From: an uncultured Treponema sp.
Lineage (GTDB): Bacteria > Spirochaetota > Spirochaetia > Treponematales > Treponemataceae
NCBI GenBank assembly: GCA_934718065.1
Contig: CAKUZR010000012.1
Span: 1 to 64,000, forward strand
DNA length: 64,000 nucleotides
Reading direction: 5' to 3'
Under the pieces are notes generated by a model that was not told the DNA's origin, did not search any database, and worked only from the letters and a program-made list of their open reading frames with translations. The translations under genes and the position numbers were made by a program. Position 1 is the first letter of the stretch. The number at the start of each line of letters is the position of its first letter. Shown one piece after another: positions 9,066 to 16,582 of this stretch.

Positions 9066-10232
9066 CTAAGCCTCCAAAGCCTGCTTCAAATCTGAAATAA
9101 GGTCGTCCGCGTTTTCAATTCCAACGGAAAGCCTTAAAGTTGCGGGAGTGATTCCGTTTTTCAGGCGGAGTTCTTCCGGCACATCCGCGTGAGTCTGCGT
9201 TGTAGGATATGTAATCAATGTTTCAACGCCGCCAAGGCTTTCTGCATATTTTACAAGGCGCACTGAACCAAGTATTTTTTTGGCAAGAGCTTCGTCAGTA
9301 ACGTTGAAAGTAACCATTGAGCCGAAGCCCCGCGCCTGCTTTTTCATAATTTTATAGCCGGAATGTTCTGGAAGTCCAGGATAAATTACTTTTTTTACAG
9401 ATTTTTGAGTTTTGAGCCATTCCGCAATTTTCAATGCGTTTTTCTGGGACGCTTCCATTCTGAGCGCAAGAGTTTTTATTCCGCGGAGGACAAGCCAGCT
9501 GTCGAACGGAGCAAGTCCCGCGCCTGTGGTTTTTATCAGAAATCGGAGTTTTTCCTGAATGTCCGGGCGGTTTGTAACAACAAATCCTGCAAGAGTGTCA
9601 TTATGGCCGGCAAGAAATTTTGTTCCGCTGTGAACTACAACATCCGCGCCCAGCGCAAGAGGATTTTGAAAATACGGCGAAAGAAATGTGTTGTCAACAA
9701 TAAGAAGAATTCCGTGCCGCTTTGTGATTTCCGCAAGCTTCGCGATGTCGGCAACGTTCATCATTGGATTTGTTGGAGTTTCAATATAAACCGCTTTTGT
9801 TTCCGGCTTTATCAATGCCTCAACATCATCCTGGCTGCAGTTTGCCCGCGTGAATTCCACGCCGTTTTTTGAAGAAACATGGTCGAACAGACGGATTGAG
9901 CCGCCGTACAAATCTGAATCAATAACAAGATGGTCGCCCGGCTTGAAAATTTCAAAAAGAAGGGAAATTGCCGCCATTCCGCTGGAAAGCGCAAAAGCGT
10001 CGATTCCGCCTTCCAGCTGGGCGACAACTTTTTCCAGCTGGGCGCGGGTCGGGTTCTGAAGCCTTGAATAGTCGTATCCTGTGCTTTTGCCCACCGCCGG
10101 ATGCGCATAAGTGGCAGTCTGATAGATTGGAAAACTTACCGCGCCGTAATGCAAAGTTTTACACGAAGATTCTCCGTCATTTTCATTATTTTCTTCAAGA
10201 TGAAGGCATTTTGTTTCTAAACTGATTGGCAT
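9066..10232 (-). CDS. Cys/Met-metabolism PLP enzyme (cystathionine gamma-synthase/lyase family)
   Basis: The frame is open to 10310, but the likely start is the ATG at 10232, preceded by GGAGG with 6-nt spacing. This gives 388 residues, the usual family length. Fold-type-I PLP features are YSRLQNPTRAQLE, ALSSGMAAIS, VYIETPTNPMMNV, IVDNTFLSPYFQNPLALGAD and the PLP lysine in HSGTKFLAGH (Lys205). The C-terminal SLGGVETLITYPTTQTHADV is typical of gamma-synthase/lyase enzymes. Synthase and lyase cannot be separated by eye. Pairing with a PatB-type beta-lyase suggests O-acyl-homoserine plus cysteine to cystathionine, then homocysteine. Confidence 0.85.
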   Translation of the reverse strand: MPISLETKCLHLEENNENDGESSCKTLHYGAVSFPIYQTATYAHPAVGKSTGYDYSRLQNPTRAQLEKVVAQLEGGIDAFALSSGMAAISLLFEIFKPGDHLVIDSDLYGGSIRLFDHVSSKNGVEFTRANCSQDDVEALIKPETKAVYIETPTNPMMNVADIAKLAEITKRHGILLIVDNTFLSPYFQNPLALGADVVVHSGTKFLAGHNDTLAGFVVTNRPDIQEKLRFLIKTTGAGLAPFDSWLVLRGIKTLALRMEASQKNALKIAEWLKTQKSVKKVIYPGLPEHSGYKIMKKQARGFGSMVTFNVTDEALAKKILGSVRLVKYAESLGGVETLITYPTTQTHADVPEELRLKNGITPATLRLSVGIENADDLISDLKQALEA

Positions 10233-10254
10233 GTTGAACCTCCAAGGGTTAGGG

Positions 10255-10364
10255 ATTGTAGTGGTGCCGAAGGCAAACCGCGGAGCGGTTCGGAGCGGAA
10301 GCGCAGCCACGAAAAGCCCGGCGGAAAGCCAGCAAGCTTTGCATAAAGATTGCTGGCTTTCCGC
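10255..10364 (-). repeat. GC-rich intergenic element with 15-bp hairpin (family C, copy 1)
   Basis: Positions 10321-10335 (GCGGAAAGCCAGCAA) and 10350-10364 form a perfect 15-bp inverted repeat around a 14-nt loop. The adjoining GC-rich part, read on the minus strand, resembles 35010-35090 (shared GCCGGGCTTT / CGGCTTCCGC pattern). It fills most of the gap between the binding-protein gene and the trans-sulfuration enzyme gene and may terminate the transporter transcript. Confidence 0.6.
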
Positions 10365-10373
10365 AACCTACTG

Positions 10374-11411
10374 CTATTTAATTTCTATAAATTCCTTTGT
10401 TTCCGGATTGTAGGTGTAGCCTTCCGGGATTCCGTCCAGGTTTACGTAGCCGCGCTGGATGAACGCTGCCTCGTCGGTGGTTGGCTTAAGAACGCCAAGC
10501 TCCTTGAGCTCGTGAACGGCGTTTACAAAAGTCGCCTTGCCTTTTTCGTATGACGATGTGTAGTTCAGGGTTTTCAGGATTTCAACGTTGCCTTCAACTG
10601 TTCCTGTGGTGAAATTGTTTTCAAGCTGAATGCGCGCCGCTTCTTCCGGAACCGCCTGAACGTATGCCGACGCTTTTTGAATTGCGCGGATGAACGCTCT
10701 TACGCCTTCAGGATTTTTTTCAAGGAAATCTTCGGTAACAAAAATCTGGCAGCAATATTCGTCCTTGAATTTTTCGTCTGTTCCTGTGTTCAGAATTTCC
10801 TTGAAGCCGAATTCTTTCTGCACTTTTGAAGCCATTGGCTCATGGAAGGCAACCGCGTCAACCTGCTTGTTTGCCAGGGCGAGGCCGAGAGCGCTCATTT
10901 CGTACTGGATGAACTCGACTTCTGAGTCGGCAAGGGCTACTTTGATTCCAAAATCGCCGAGCTTTCGCTTTAAGTTTATAACGGAAGAATCTGTAAGGTT
11001 CAGGACACCGATTTTCTTTCCGCGCAAATCCTGCGGACCGTTGATTCCTGAATCCGCCCGGACAAAATATCTTGTGCAGCCTGTGTGAACGCCTGTGGCA
11101 AATACGATTGGAAGTCCGTTTTCCATTGCCTGAAGGTTTGAGGCAATCAGCTCAAAGCCGCCGTGAACTTTTCCGGCTCCTACAAGCTCCGCTGTTGTTC
11201 CGCTGAATCCTGACTGGTGAAGCGTTTCCACTTTCTGGCCGATTGATTCAAATTCTTTTTCAAAAAGTCCGTTCAGAACCGCGATGTGGATTGGAATTGC
11301 GCAAAGGCTTCCTGTTCTGTAGCCAATAACTGTTACCGGAACTTTTTTTGCGCAGGACGCAAGCCCGAACGCCAAAACCGCTGAAAGCAAAACTGCTGCT
11401 ATTTTTTTCAT
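10374..11411 (-). CDS. ABC transporter substrate-binding lipoprotein, NitT/TauT type
   Basis: The likely start is the ATG at 11411 behind GAGAGGAAAG, giving 345 residues. Residues 1-20 are a lipoprotein signal (MKKIAAVLLSAVLAFGLASC, Cys20 lipidated). The mature protein has the periplasmic-binding fold of nitrate/sulfonate/taurine-type receptors: VIGYRTGSLCAIPIHIAVLNG, GAGKVHGGFELIASN, GPQDLRGKKIGV, VDAVAFHEPMASKV and NPEGVRAFIRAIQKASAY. It forms a complete importer with the ATPase and permease upstream. Its position inside a sulfur-amino-acid block suggests an organosulfur ligand such as an alkanesulfonate; that is inference. The dispersed element at 11482-11636 separates it from the ATPase gene. 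Confidence 0.85.
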   Translation of the reverse strand: MKKIAAVLLSAVLAFGLASCAKKVPVTVIGYRTGSLCAIPIHIAVLNGLFEKEFESIGQKVETLHQSGFSGTTAELVGAGKVHGGFELIASNLQAMENGLPIVFATGVHTGCTRYFVRADSGINGPQDLRGKKIGVLNLTDSSVINLKRKLGDFGIKVALADSEVEFIQYEMSALGLALANKQVDAVAFHEPMASKVQKEFGFKEILNTGTDEKFKDEYCCQIFVTEDFLEKNPEGVRAFIRAIQKASAYVQAVPEEAARIQLENNFTTGTVEGNVEILKTLNYTSSYEKGKATFVNAVHELKELGVLKPTTDEAAFIQRGYVNLDGIPEGYTYNPETKEFIEIK

Positions 11412-11481
11412 TTTTCTTTCCTCTCTAATATTTTTTGCATGAAGTCCGGGCTTTGTTGATTCTGAAAAAACGCTACAGCAT

Positions 11482-11636
11482 AATTTCAATTTGCTCCAGA
11501 CGGATTGGGCTCGCGCTTCGCTTGTGTGAATTTGGGTTGCTTTGCAACTTTAATTGGTTTAATCGCCCAAAGTCTTCACAAATTGAAATTCTGCCTGCGC
11601 TTTTATCGGTTCAGCTAAAAGCCCGGATTTCATACT
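11482..11636 (+). repeat. Dispersed structured element (family B, copy 1, full)
   Basis: AATTTCAATTTG (11482-11493) and CAAATTGAAATT (11579-11590) are a perfect 12-bp inverted repeat enclosing 85 nt, with an inner TTTGGG/CCCAAA pair and a TTGC/GCAA hairpin. A tail follows beginning CTGCCTGCGCTTTTA. The same arms, interior and tail recur at 17809-17965, and the tail alone at 51483-51546, all in the same orientation. Confidence 0.75.
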
Positions 11637-12413
11637 TTAAAGTGTAAATTCTATTTCAGGAAGTTTTCCTGCATAGTTCAATATTTCCAGTATCTGGTTT
11701 CTGTAGTTCACAAATACGTCCTGTTTTCTTACCCGCGGATGGCTAAGCTCAATCCGGATGATTTTTTCAACTTTTGCCGGGCGCGGCGTCATTACAACAA
11801 CATAGTCGCTCATGTAAACCGCCTCGTCAACGTCGTGGGTAACCATTATCATCGTCATGTTGTGCTCTTTTTTTATGCGGAGAATTTCGTCCTGCATATT
11901 CATACGGGTAAACGCGTCCAGCGCTCCGAGCGGCTCGTCCAGAAGAAGGATTTTAGGATGGCCGACCAAAGCGCGCGCAAGGCTTGCCCGCTGGTTCATT
12001 CCGCCGGAAATCTGGTGCGGATAAGAATTTTCAAAGCCTTTCAGCCCGACAAGCTCAATGAACTCGTCGACAGCGTTTTTGTTTTCCTTGAAAATCTTCC
12101 TTGCCTTCAGCCCGAAGCTGATATTTTCCCGGATTGTGAGCCACGGAAAAAGATTCGCCTGCTGGAACGCAAATCCACGGTCGCTTCCCGGTTTTGAAAC
12201 AGGTTTTCCGTCAAGAAGAATTTTTCCTTCAGTCAAAGTTTCAAGGCCGGCAATGCAGCGGAGCAATGTTGTTTTTCCGCAGCCGGAAGGTCCGATTAAA
12301 GAAACAAAACTTCCGGCAGGAATCTCAAATTCAACGCCGCCAAGCGCGGTAACGGATTCATTTTTGGTTCTGAACACTTTTGAAGCGTTCAAGATTTTCA
12401 CTTCGCCTTCCAT
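11637..12413 (-). CDS. ABC transporter ATPase, NitT/TauT type
   Basis: The 258-residue nucleotide-binding subunit has Walker A (GPSGCGKTT, residues 41-49), the Q-loop in AFQQANLFPWLT, and the signature ISGGMNQRASLARAL. Walker B is ILLLDEPLGALD and the H-loop is MVTHDVDEAVYM. This set, especially FPWLTIRENISFGL and DEAVYMSDYVVVM, is typical of SsuB/TauB/NrtD ATPases. It powers the importer formed with the permease 9 bp upstream and the lipoprotein downstream. Substrate is not determined by the ATPase sequence. Confidence 0.92.
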   Translation of the reverse strand: MEGEVKILNASKVFRTKNESVTALGGVEFEIPAGSFVSLIGPSGCGKTTLLRCIAGLETLTEGKILLDGKPVSKPGSDRGFAFQQANLFPWLTIRENISFGLKARKIFKENKNAVDEFIELVGLKGFENSYPHQISGGMNQRASLARALVGHPKILLLDEPLGALDAFTRMNMQDEILRIKKEHNMTMIMVTHDVDEAVYMSDYVVVMTPRPAKVEKIIRIELSHPRVRKQDVFVNYRNQILEILNYAGKLPEIEFTL

Positions 12414-12422
12414 AAAATCCTC

Positions 12423-13373
12423 CTACCACTTTACAAGCCCTTTCTGCCAGCGCAAAGCCTTGTCGCGCAAAATGAACAGAAGCTTAAGAATCAATGAACA
12501 GAAAACCGCAATCAGAATCAGCCCGGCATAAACGCCTTTGAATTCGGCAAGCTCTTTTTCCATGTTGACGAACCAGCCGATTCCAGCCTTTGCGCCGAAC
12601 ATTTCCGCGGTCATAAGCGCGATGAACGACGAGCAGATTCCAAAAAACAGCCCCTGAAAAATATTCGGAAGAGCCGCCGGAATTGCAATCCTGAAAATCT
12701 GGTAGAATTTTCCCGCGCCCAAAGTTTTTCCAACTTCAAAATACGTATTTGAAATATTCTGAATTCCAGAGCTTGTAAGAAGAAGAACCGGAAACCAGAC
12801 CGAAAGCGCAATGATAAAAACGCTCGCCCCGAAAGTGCCGGGAAAAACCACAAGCGCAATCGGAATCCACGCGGTCGCAGGAATCGGGCCAATCACTTTG
12901 ATAAAAGGATTCACCCAGTAGTCGAACCGTCTTGAAAAGCCGAGCCCCACACCGGTCAGAAAGCCTGAAAGAACGCCCCAGAAAATTCCGCTGAACAAAA
13001 GCTTTACAGAATGAAGAATGCACTTGGCCATAAGCGCGCGCGACTCAACAAAAACTGAAAGAATATTGTCAAAGCTCGGAAAAAGCATCACCGGAAGAAC
13101 CGCAGTTTTTACAGTCAGAATGTTCAAAACAGAAAGAAGCGCGAACGCTCCGGCAAGAACAGGCCCGTCTTTTTCAAGAAAATCATTCGCCTTTTTCCAG
13201 AAAAACGAAACCACGAACGCAACCGCCGAAAGCACCACGAACACCGCCAGAAGAACCGCAAAATACGGATGCAGCGCCGCCGGATGCCGCCGGTTGTCCT
13301 TCAGAAGAAGCTGCAAAGCCAGCGCAATACCGCTGCCAGCCAGCGGAAGAAATCTTTTCAGCAAATTTTTCAT
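12423..13373 (-). CDS. ABC transporter permease, NitT/TauT type
   Basis: The 316-residue membrane protein has an N-terminal extension of three hydrophobic segments followed by the MetI-like permease domain (about 110-310). The EAA-loop equivalent is VGKTLGAGKFYQIFRIAIPAALPNI, with AALPNIFQGLFFGI after it. GPIPATAWIPIALVVFPGTF is typical of SsuC/TauC-like permeases. It lies 9 bp before the ATPase gene and 27 bp after cysK, so one transcript is likely. The extension makes it longer than the usual 250-270 residues. Confidence 0.88.
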   Translation of the reverse strand: MKNLLKRFLPLAGSGIALALQLLLKDNRRHPAALHPYFAVLLAVFVVLSAVAFVVSFFWKKANDFLEKDGPVLAGAFALLSVLNILTVKTAVLPVMLFPSFDNILSVFVESRALMAKCILHSVKLLFSGIFWGVLSGFLTGVGLGFSRRFDYWVNPFIKVIGPIPATAWIPIALVVFPGTFGASVFIIALSVWFPVLLLTSSGIQNISNTYFEVGKTLGAGKFYQIFRIAIPAALPNIFQGLFFGICSSFIALMTAEMFGAKAGIGWFVNMEKELAEFKGVYAGLILIAVFCSLILKLLFILRDKALRWQKGLVKW

Positions 13374-13400
13374 AAATAATCCCCCTTTTTTACTGGAAAA

Positions 13401-14381
13401 TTATTTGTACATATTTGTGGAAAGATACTTGAACGCATTGTCCGCCAGAATCACCACAATATTTTTTCCTTCCGCCTCAGGACGCTTTGCAATCTGGGTC
13501 GCCGTCCAAAGAGCCGCTCCAGCCGACTGGCCAACAAAAAAACCTTCCTGTTTCACAAGATTACGGCCGGTTTCGTAGGCATCCTCCGCCACAACATCAA
13601 AACATTCATCGTAAACCGTGTTGAAAGCATTGAAAAGCGGCGGATAATTTTCCGCAGGAACTCCGTCAAAATTCAGAACGCCGTCAATCGTGTTGCGCTC
13701 CGGAAAATTCGGATTTTTCTTTGACTGCTCGGCAGGCTGCGCGCCAATAATCTTTACATCAGGATTTTTTTCACGGAAAAATTTTGCAAGACCAGAAAGA
13801 GTTCCGCCGGTTCCAACCAGCTGAACAACATAGTCAACCTTTCCGCCAGTCGCTTCCCAAATTTCCGGGCCTGTAGACTTTACGTGCGCAAGCGAATTGT
13901 TCACATCCGAACACTGGTTCAAATAATACCAGCCCTTTGAGCTTGCAAAATCCCTGAAAACCTTGTCGAGCCCAGCCATAGAAAGACCGTTCTTCAAAAG
14001 CTCAGGGAAACCCGGAACATCCGTAACCTGAAGCAAAGTCGCGCCCAGAGCCTTCAAAATCTGCGAACGTTCAACCGAAACGCCAGGCTGAATCACCGCA
14101 ACGAATTTGTAGCCCTTAGCATTCGCAAAAGTCGCCTCGCCAATGCCGGTGTTTCCGCTTGTGTAGTCAACCAAAGTCATTCCCGGCTTGATGTCGCCGC
14201 GTTTTTCCGCTTCTTCAATAATATTCAGCGCGGCTCTGTCCTTAACGCTTCCCGACGGATTGAAATATTCAAATTTTCCAAGAATATTTCCTTTTGCGCC
14301 CGCAAATTTTTCATATTTGTGAAGCCTTACAAGCGGAGTGTCCCCGACAAGCTCCGTAATCGAATCGTACAATTTTGCCAT
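13401..14381 (-). CDS. cysK: Cysteine synthase (O-acetylserine sulfhydrylase)
   Basis: This enzyme makes cysteine from O-acetylserine and sulfide. The 326-residue fold-type-II PLP protein shows LVGDTPLVRLHKYEK, the PLP lysine in NPSGSVKDRAAL (Lys47), the TSGNTGIG loop that binds substrate carboxylate, VVQLVGTGGTLSGL for the PLP phosphate, and GQSAGAALW. The start is supported by GGAGGAAAAA just before the ATG. It is followed by the ABC importer genes. Upstream, a repeat-rich 205-bp gap separates it from the LanC-like gene. Cystathionine beta-synthase is a possible alternative, but the length and loops fit CysK. Confidence 0.9.
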   Translation of the reverse strand: MAKLYDSITELVGDTPLVRLHKYEKFAGAKGNILGKFEYFNPSGSVKDRAALNIIEEAEKRGDIKPGMTLVDYTSGNTGIGEATFANAKGYKFVAVIQPGVSVERSQILKALGATLLQVTDVPGFPELLKNGLSMAGLDKVFRDFASSKGWYYLNQCSDVNNSLAHVKSTGPEIWEATGGKVDYVVQLVGTGGTLSGLAKFFREKNPDVKIIGAQPAEQSKKNPNFPERNTIDGVLNFDGVPAENYPPLFNAFNTVYDECFDVVAEDAYETGRNLVKQEGFFVGQSAGAALWTATQIAKRPEAEGKNIVVILADNAFKYLSTNMYK

Positions 14382-14402
14382 TTTTTCCTCCGTAAAAGCA
14401 TC

Positions 14403-14470
14403 AAAAGGGGCGCCTGCCCCACGGCCGCACTTCGTTGCAGCCTTCCCCCTCTAGCGGGGACACCCCGCAA
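14403..14470 (-). repeat. Two-hairpin intergenic element (family A, copy 1)
   Basis: On the minus strand GCAACGAAGTGC forms a small hairpin and is followed by GGGGCAGGCGCCCC plus TTTT, a terminator-like hairpin. Related two-hairpin units occur at 36304-36346 (+) and 53282-53345 (-). Here it lies between the LanC-like gene and cysK, so it may limit read-through into cysK. Confidence 0.65.
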
Positions 14471-14544
14471 CGCCCCAGCAAAGCCGTCAAAATGCGAGTG
14501 ACACAGCATTTTGAGCGAATCTCGGCTGAGCCCCTGCGAAACCG

Positions 14545-14566
14545 CTTGCGCCCCCCCCCGCAAGAC
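14545..14566 (-). repeat. Poly-G9 tract within a 6-bp hairpin
   Basis: Nine C on the plus strand (14551-14559) are flanked by GCTTGCG on the left and GCAAG on the right. On the minus strand this is a CTTGCG/CGCAAG stem with the G tract in the loop. It is intergenic, about 170 bp upstream of the cysK start and 28 bp past the LanC-like stop. Confidence 0.7.
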
Positions 14567-14586
14567 TTCACCGTGACCCTCAGATT

Positions 14587-16017
14587 TTAGTCCTTAAAGA
14601 AATCGTATTCAACGGTTTCAATCAGCTTCTCGCCTTTTTCAGCCGCCGCCAAAGAAAGCAGCGTCCATGCGTTTCCAGCAGTTCCAATGTAAAGACCTGT
14701 GTAGCTGTGAACATCCGTTGGAATTGTGCGCCACCATGCGCCGCTCCACTTGCGAAGATTTTTCTGATGGTAAATATCGCCGTCAGCATCCTCAACAAAA
14801 GACTGTCCCACAACAGTTTTCGCAGCGCGTTTTGCGTATTCAAGGAATTCCTTGTTTCCAGTAAGTTTGTAAACAGAAACAAAATGCTCCAGAATTCCAG
14901 GAGTTCCGCAGCACAAAGCCTGGCTCTGCCAGTATCCGCGGCTGAAATTTTCCGGCGCGCCAGCCTTGATGATTCCGCGGCTAAGCTTAAGAACCCAGTC
15001 AAAATATTCCTGCTCGCCGGTAATGTCATAAAGCGCGTGGAACAAAAGCGAAGTTCCAGCCGGACCGTGGCACTGGCTCAAATAATAAAATTCAGTTGAA
15101 GGGCCTCTTTCAAGGCTGTCAAGATACGGAATAAGAACGGCATTCTCGTCGCCAACCGCGAGCCCCTGAATGTACTTTGCAGCCTCTTTCGCCGCGCTCA
15201 GGAATTTTTCTTCCTTTGTAAGATTGTAAATGAATGTGAAAATAAATCCCACGCCGCTAGTTCCGTGCGCAAGATTTACCCAGAAAACGTCCTTTGGAAA
15301 ATCAATAATCGTAAGATCAACGACATTCCAGTAAGTTCCGCCCTTCGGAGCCGGCTTTCCCTTTGTAAGAAGATAATTTCCAAATTTTCTTGCGGCATCA
15401 ACGTATTTTTCATCTTTTGTAACCCGGTAAAGCTCCGCAAAATAAGGAATGTAGCTTCCGTCGCCGCAGTAGTCAAGCTGTTTGCTCCAGTAAATTCCGT
15501 CGCCTTCCTTTTTAGCCACAGAAATCACGTCATCCGCGGCTTTTCTTGCAAATTCAATGTATTTTTCTTCATTTGTGATTTCATAAAGCTTCAGCACAAA
15601 ATAAGCCTGACCGGTCGGACCATTGCTGAATCCGGCAATCCAGCCCGGCATATTCTTAACGTGAACCAGCTTGTCCTCTGTAACACCGTGGCTCAGAGCC
15701 TGCTCGTAGAACGCCTTGCCCTCGTAAGTTTCAATGATTTCTTCCGCTGCCGCCTTAGCCTCGTCAAGATATTCAGCCTTTTTTGAAACCTGGTAAAGAC
15801 GCAGATAGAAAAGCCCGACGCCAGCCGAACCGCCGTAAATAGATTTTGGAGTGAGCATCGGATAATCATCAAAATTTTCCTTTGAATCCGGGCTCTGGCT
15901 CCAAATCTTTCCGAACTTGCTGGCCTTTCCAGTTGTTTTTATCCAGTTCGCAGTCTGCTCCGCGAATTTCAAATAATCCTGATCTGTATAATCCTTAAAA
16001 AGAATGTTTTCTGACAT
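14587..16017 (-). CDS. LanC-like alpha/alpha-toroid protein with reversed zinc motifs
   Basis: The likely start is the ATG at 16017 behind CAGGAG, giving 476 residues. Seven helical-hairpin repeats each carry a Gly-rich LanC-type motif: GGSAGVGL (62), GFSNGPTGQAY (129), YCGDGSY (183), NLAHGTSGVGF (248), QCHGPAGTSL (315), LCCGTPGILE (368) and YIGTAGNAW (443). Cys316, His317 and Cys369/Cys370 match the zinc-ligand positions of lanthionine cyclases. However, the CHG motif precedes the Cys-Gly motif, the opposite of NisC-type LanC. No lanthipeptide precursor, dehydratase or exporter is nearby. It is the first full gene after a Cys-rich leader peptide and precedes cysK, so a thiol-handling role is a plausible inference. 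Function unknown. Confidence 0.75.
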   Translation of the reverse strand: MSENILFKDYTDQDYLKFAEQTANWIKTTGKASKFGKIWSQSPDSKENFDDYPMLTPKSIYGGSAGVGLFYLRLYQVSKKAEYLDEAKAAAEEIIETYEGKAFYEQALSHGVTEDKLVHVKNMPGWIAGFSNGPTGQAYFVLKLYEITNEEKYIEFARKAADDVISVAKKEGDGIYWSKQLDYCGDGSYIPYFAELYRVTKDEKYVDAARKFGNYLLTKGKPAPKGGTYWNVVDLTIIDFPKDVFWVNLAHGTSGVGFIFTFIYNLTKEEKFLSAAKEAAKYIQGLAVGDENAVLIPYLDSLERGPSTEFYYLSQCHGPAGTSLLFHALYDITGEQEYFDWVLKLSRGIIKAGAPENFSRGYWQSQALCCGTPGILEHFVSVYKLTGNKEFLEYAKRAAKTVVGQSFVEDADGDIYHQKNLRKWSGAWWRTIPTDVHSYTGLYIGTAGNAWTLLSLAAAEKGEKLIETVEYDFFKD

Positions 16018-16128
16018 AAAAATACTCCTGTTTCCGCGCAATTTTCAAAGCGCGCATTTTTTGAGAATTAAAATTGTTATGATAAAAAGATTTCCGCTGA
16101 AATGAACAGCCTTTCCGCCCGAATCAGA

Positions 16129-16206
16129 CTACGCAAAAAGCCAACAGCAGCACATGACTCCGTTTCTAAAATTTTCACGAACCAGCTTTTCAAAATACCC
16201 TTCCAT
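16129..16206 (-). CDS. Small Cys-rich leader peptide (candidate cysteine attenuator)
   Basis: A 25-codon ORF begins MEGYFEKLV and ends MCCCWLFA, with Cys codons TGC TGC TGT at 16152-16144 and stop at 16129. AGGAGG precedes the ATG by 5 nt; another in-frame ATG lies directly before it. It contains no Ser or Thr, so it cannot be a lanthipeptide precursor despite the LanC-like gene downstream. Position (first ORF after the promoter of a cysteine operon) and a Cys triplet next to the stop match the cysteine-responsive leader peptides known in other bacteria. I found no convincing intrinsic terminator after it. There are two competing short stems (CAATTTT/AAAATTG and CGCGC/GCGCG) just before the LanC-like ribosome-binding site. 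Confidence 0.65.
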   Translation of the reverse strand: MEGYFEKLVRENFRNGVMCCCWLFA

Positions 16207-16229
16207 CATGTCCTCCTGTTTTTATATTT

Positions 16230-16279
16230 CCTATTGGATAACTAGAGTATAACAATATTTTACCTACTAAATCAATAGG
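16230..16279 (-). promoter_or_regulatory. Promoter with two related palindromic operators for the cysteine block
   Basis: TTGATT (16275-16270), an 18-bp spacer and TATACT (16251-16246) form a promoter pointing at the Cys-rich leader peptide. CCTACTAAATCAATAGG (16263-16279) overlaps the -35, and the related CCTATTGGATAACTAG (16230-16245) covers the start site. The shape resembles sites bound by Rrf2-family regulators such as CymR, but the regulator is not in the window. Confidence 0.55.
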
Positions 16280-16530
16280 TTTTTATAAGATTTTAAATAA
16301 AAATGGCAAAATTTTATAATTTTATCGGTGGTGTTATTCAGAGTTTTTTCAGAAAATAAATTATTTCAACCTTTCCATAAGCATATCCAGAAAAGAATAA
16401 TTATGAAGAAAAACTGAAAAAAACGTCGGCTGTCTTATCACCAACTTTGAGAAGATTTTTACAACTTACAGCCCGGAAACAACAGGGAAAGTGCTGCAAA
16501 ATGTAAACTCCGCTTAACAAATTTTAGTAA

Positions 16531-16575
16531 AAATTGTTAAGTAGACTTAACAATTTCATACCTTTAGAATATATT
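16531..16575 (+). promoter_or_regulatory. Perfect palindrome overlapping the AAA-ATPase promoter
   Basis: AAATTGTTAAGT (16531-16542) and ACTTAACAATTT (16545-16556) are a perfect 12-bp inverted repeat. A further half-site, CTTAACAAATTT, lies at 16513-16524. TTAACA within the right arm (16547-16552), a 17-bp spacer and TATATT (16570-16575) form a promoter whose start would fall at or next to the ATG at 16583. Confidence 0.6.
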
Positions 16576-16582
16576 ATAGGCT

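Noticed and set aside
9066..10310. Longer trans-sulfuration enzyme starting at 10310
   Set aside because: The extra 26 residues come from the GC-rich repeat; the GGAGG site and family length support the ATG at 10232.
16129..16206. Cys-rich 25-residue peptide as a lanthipeptide precursor for the LanC-like protein
   Set aside because: It has no Ser or Thr, so no lanthionine could form, and no dehydratase or exporter is nearby.
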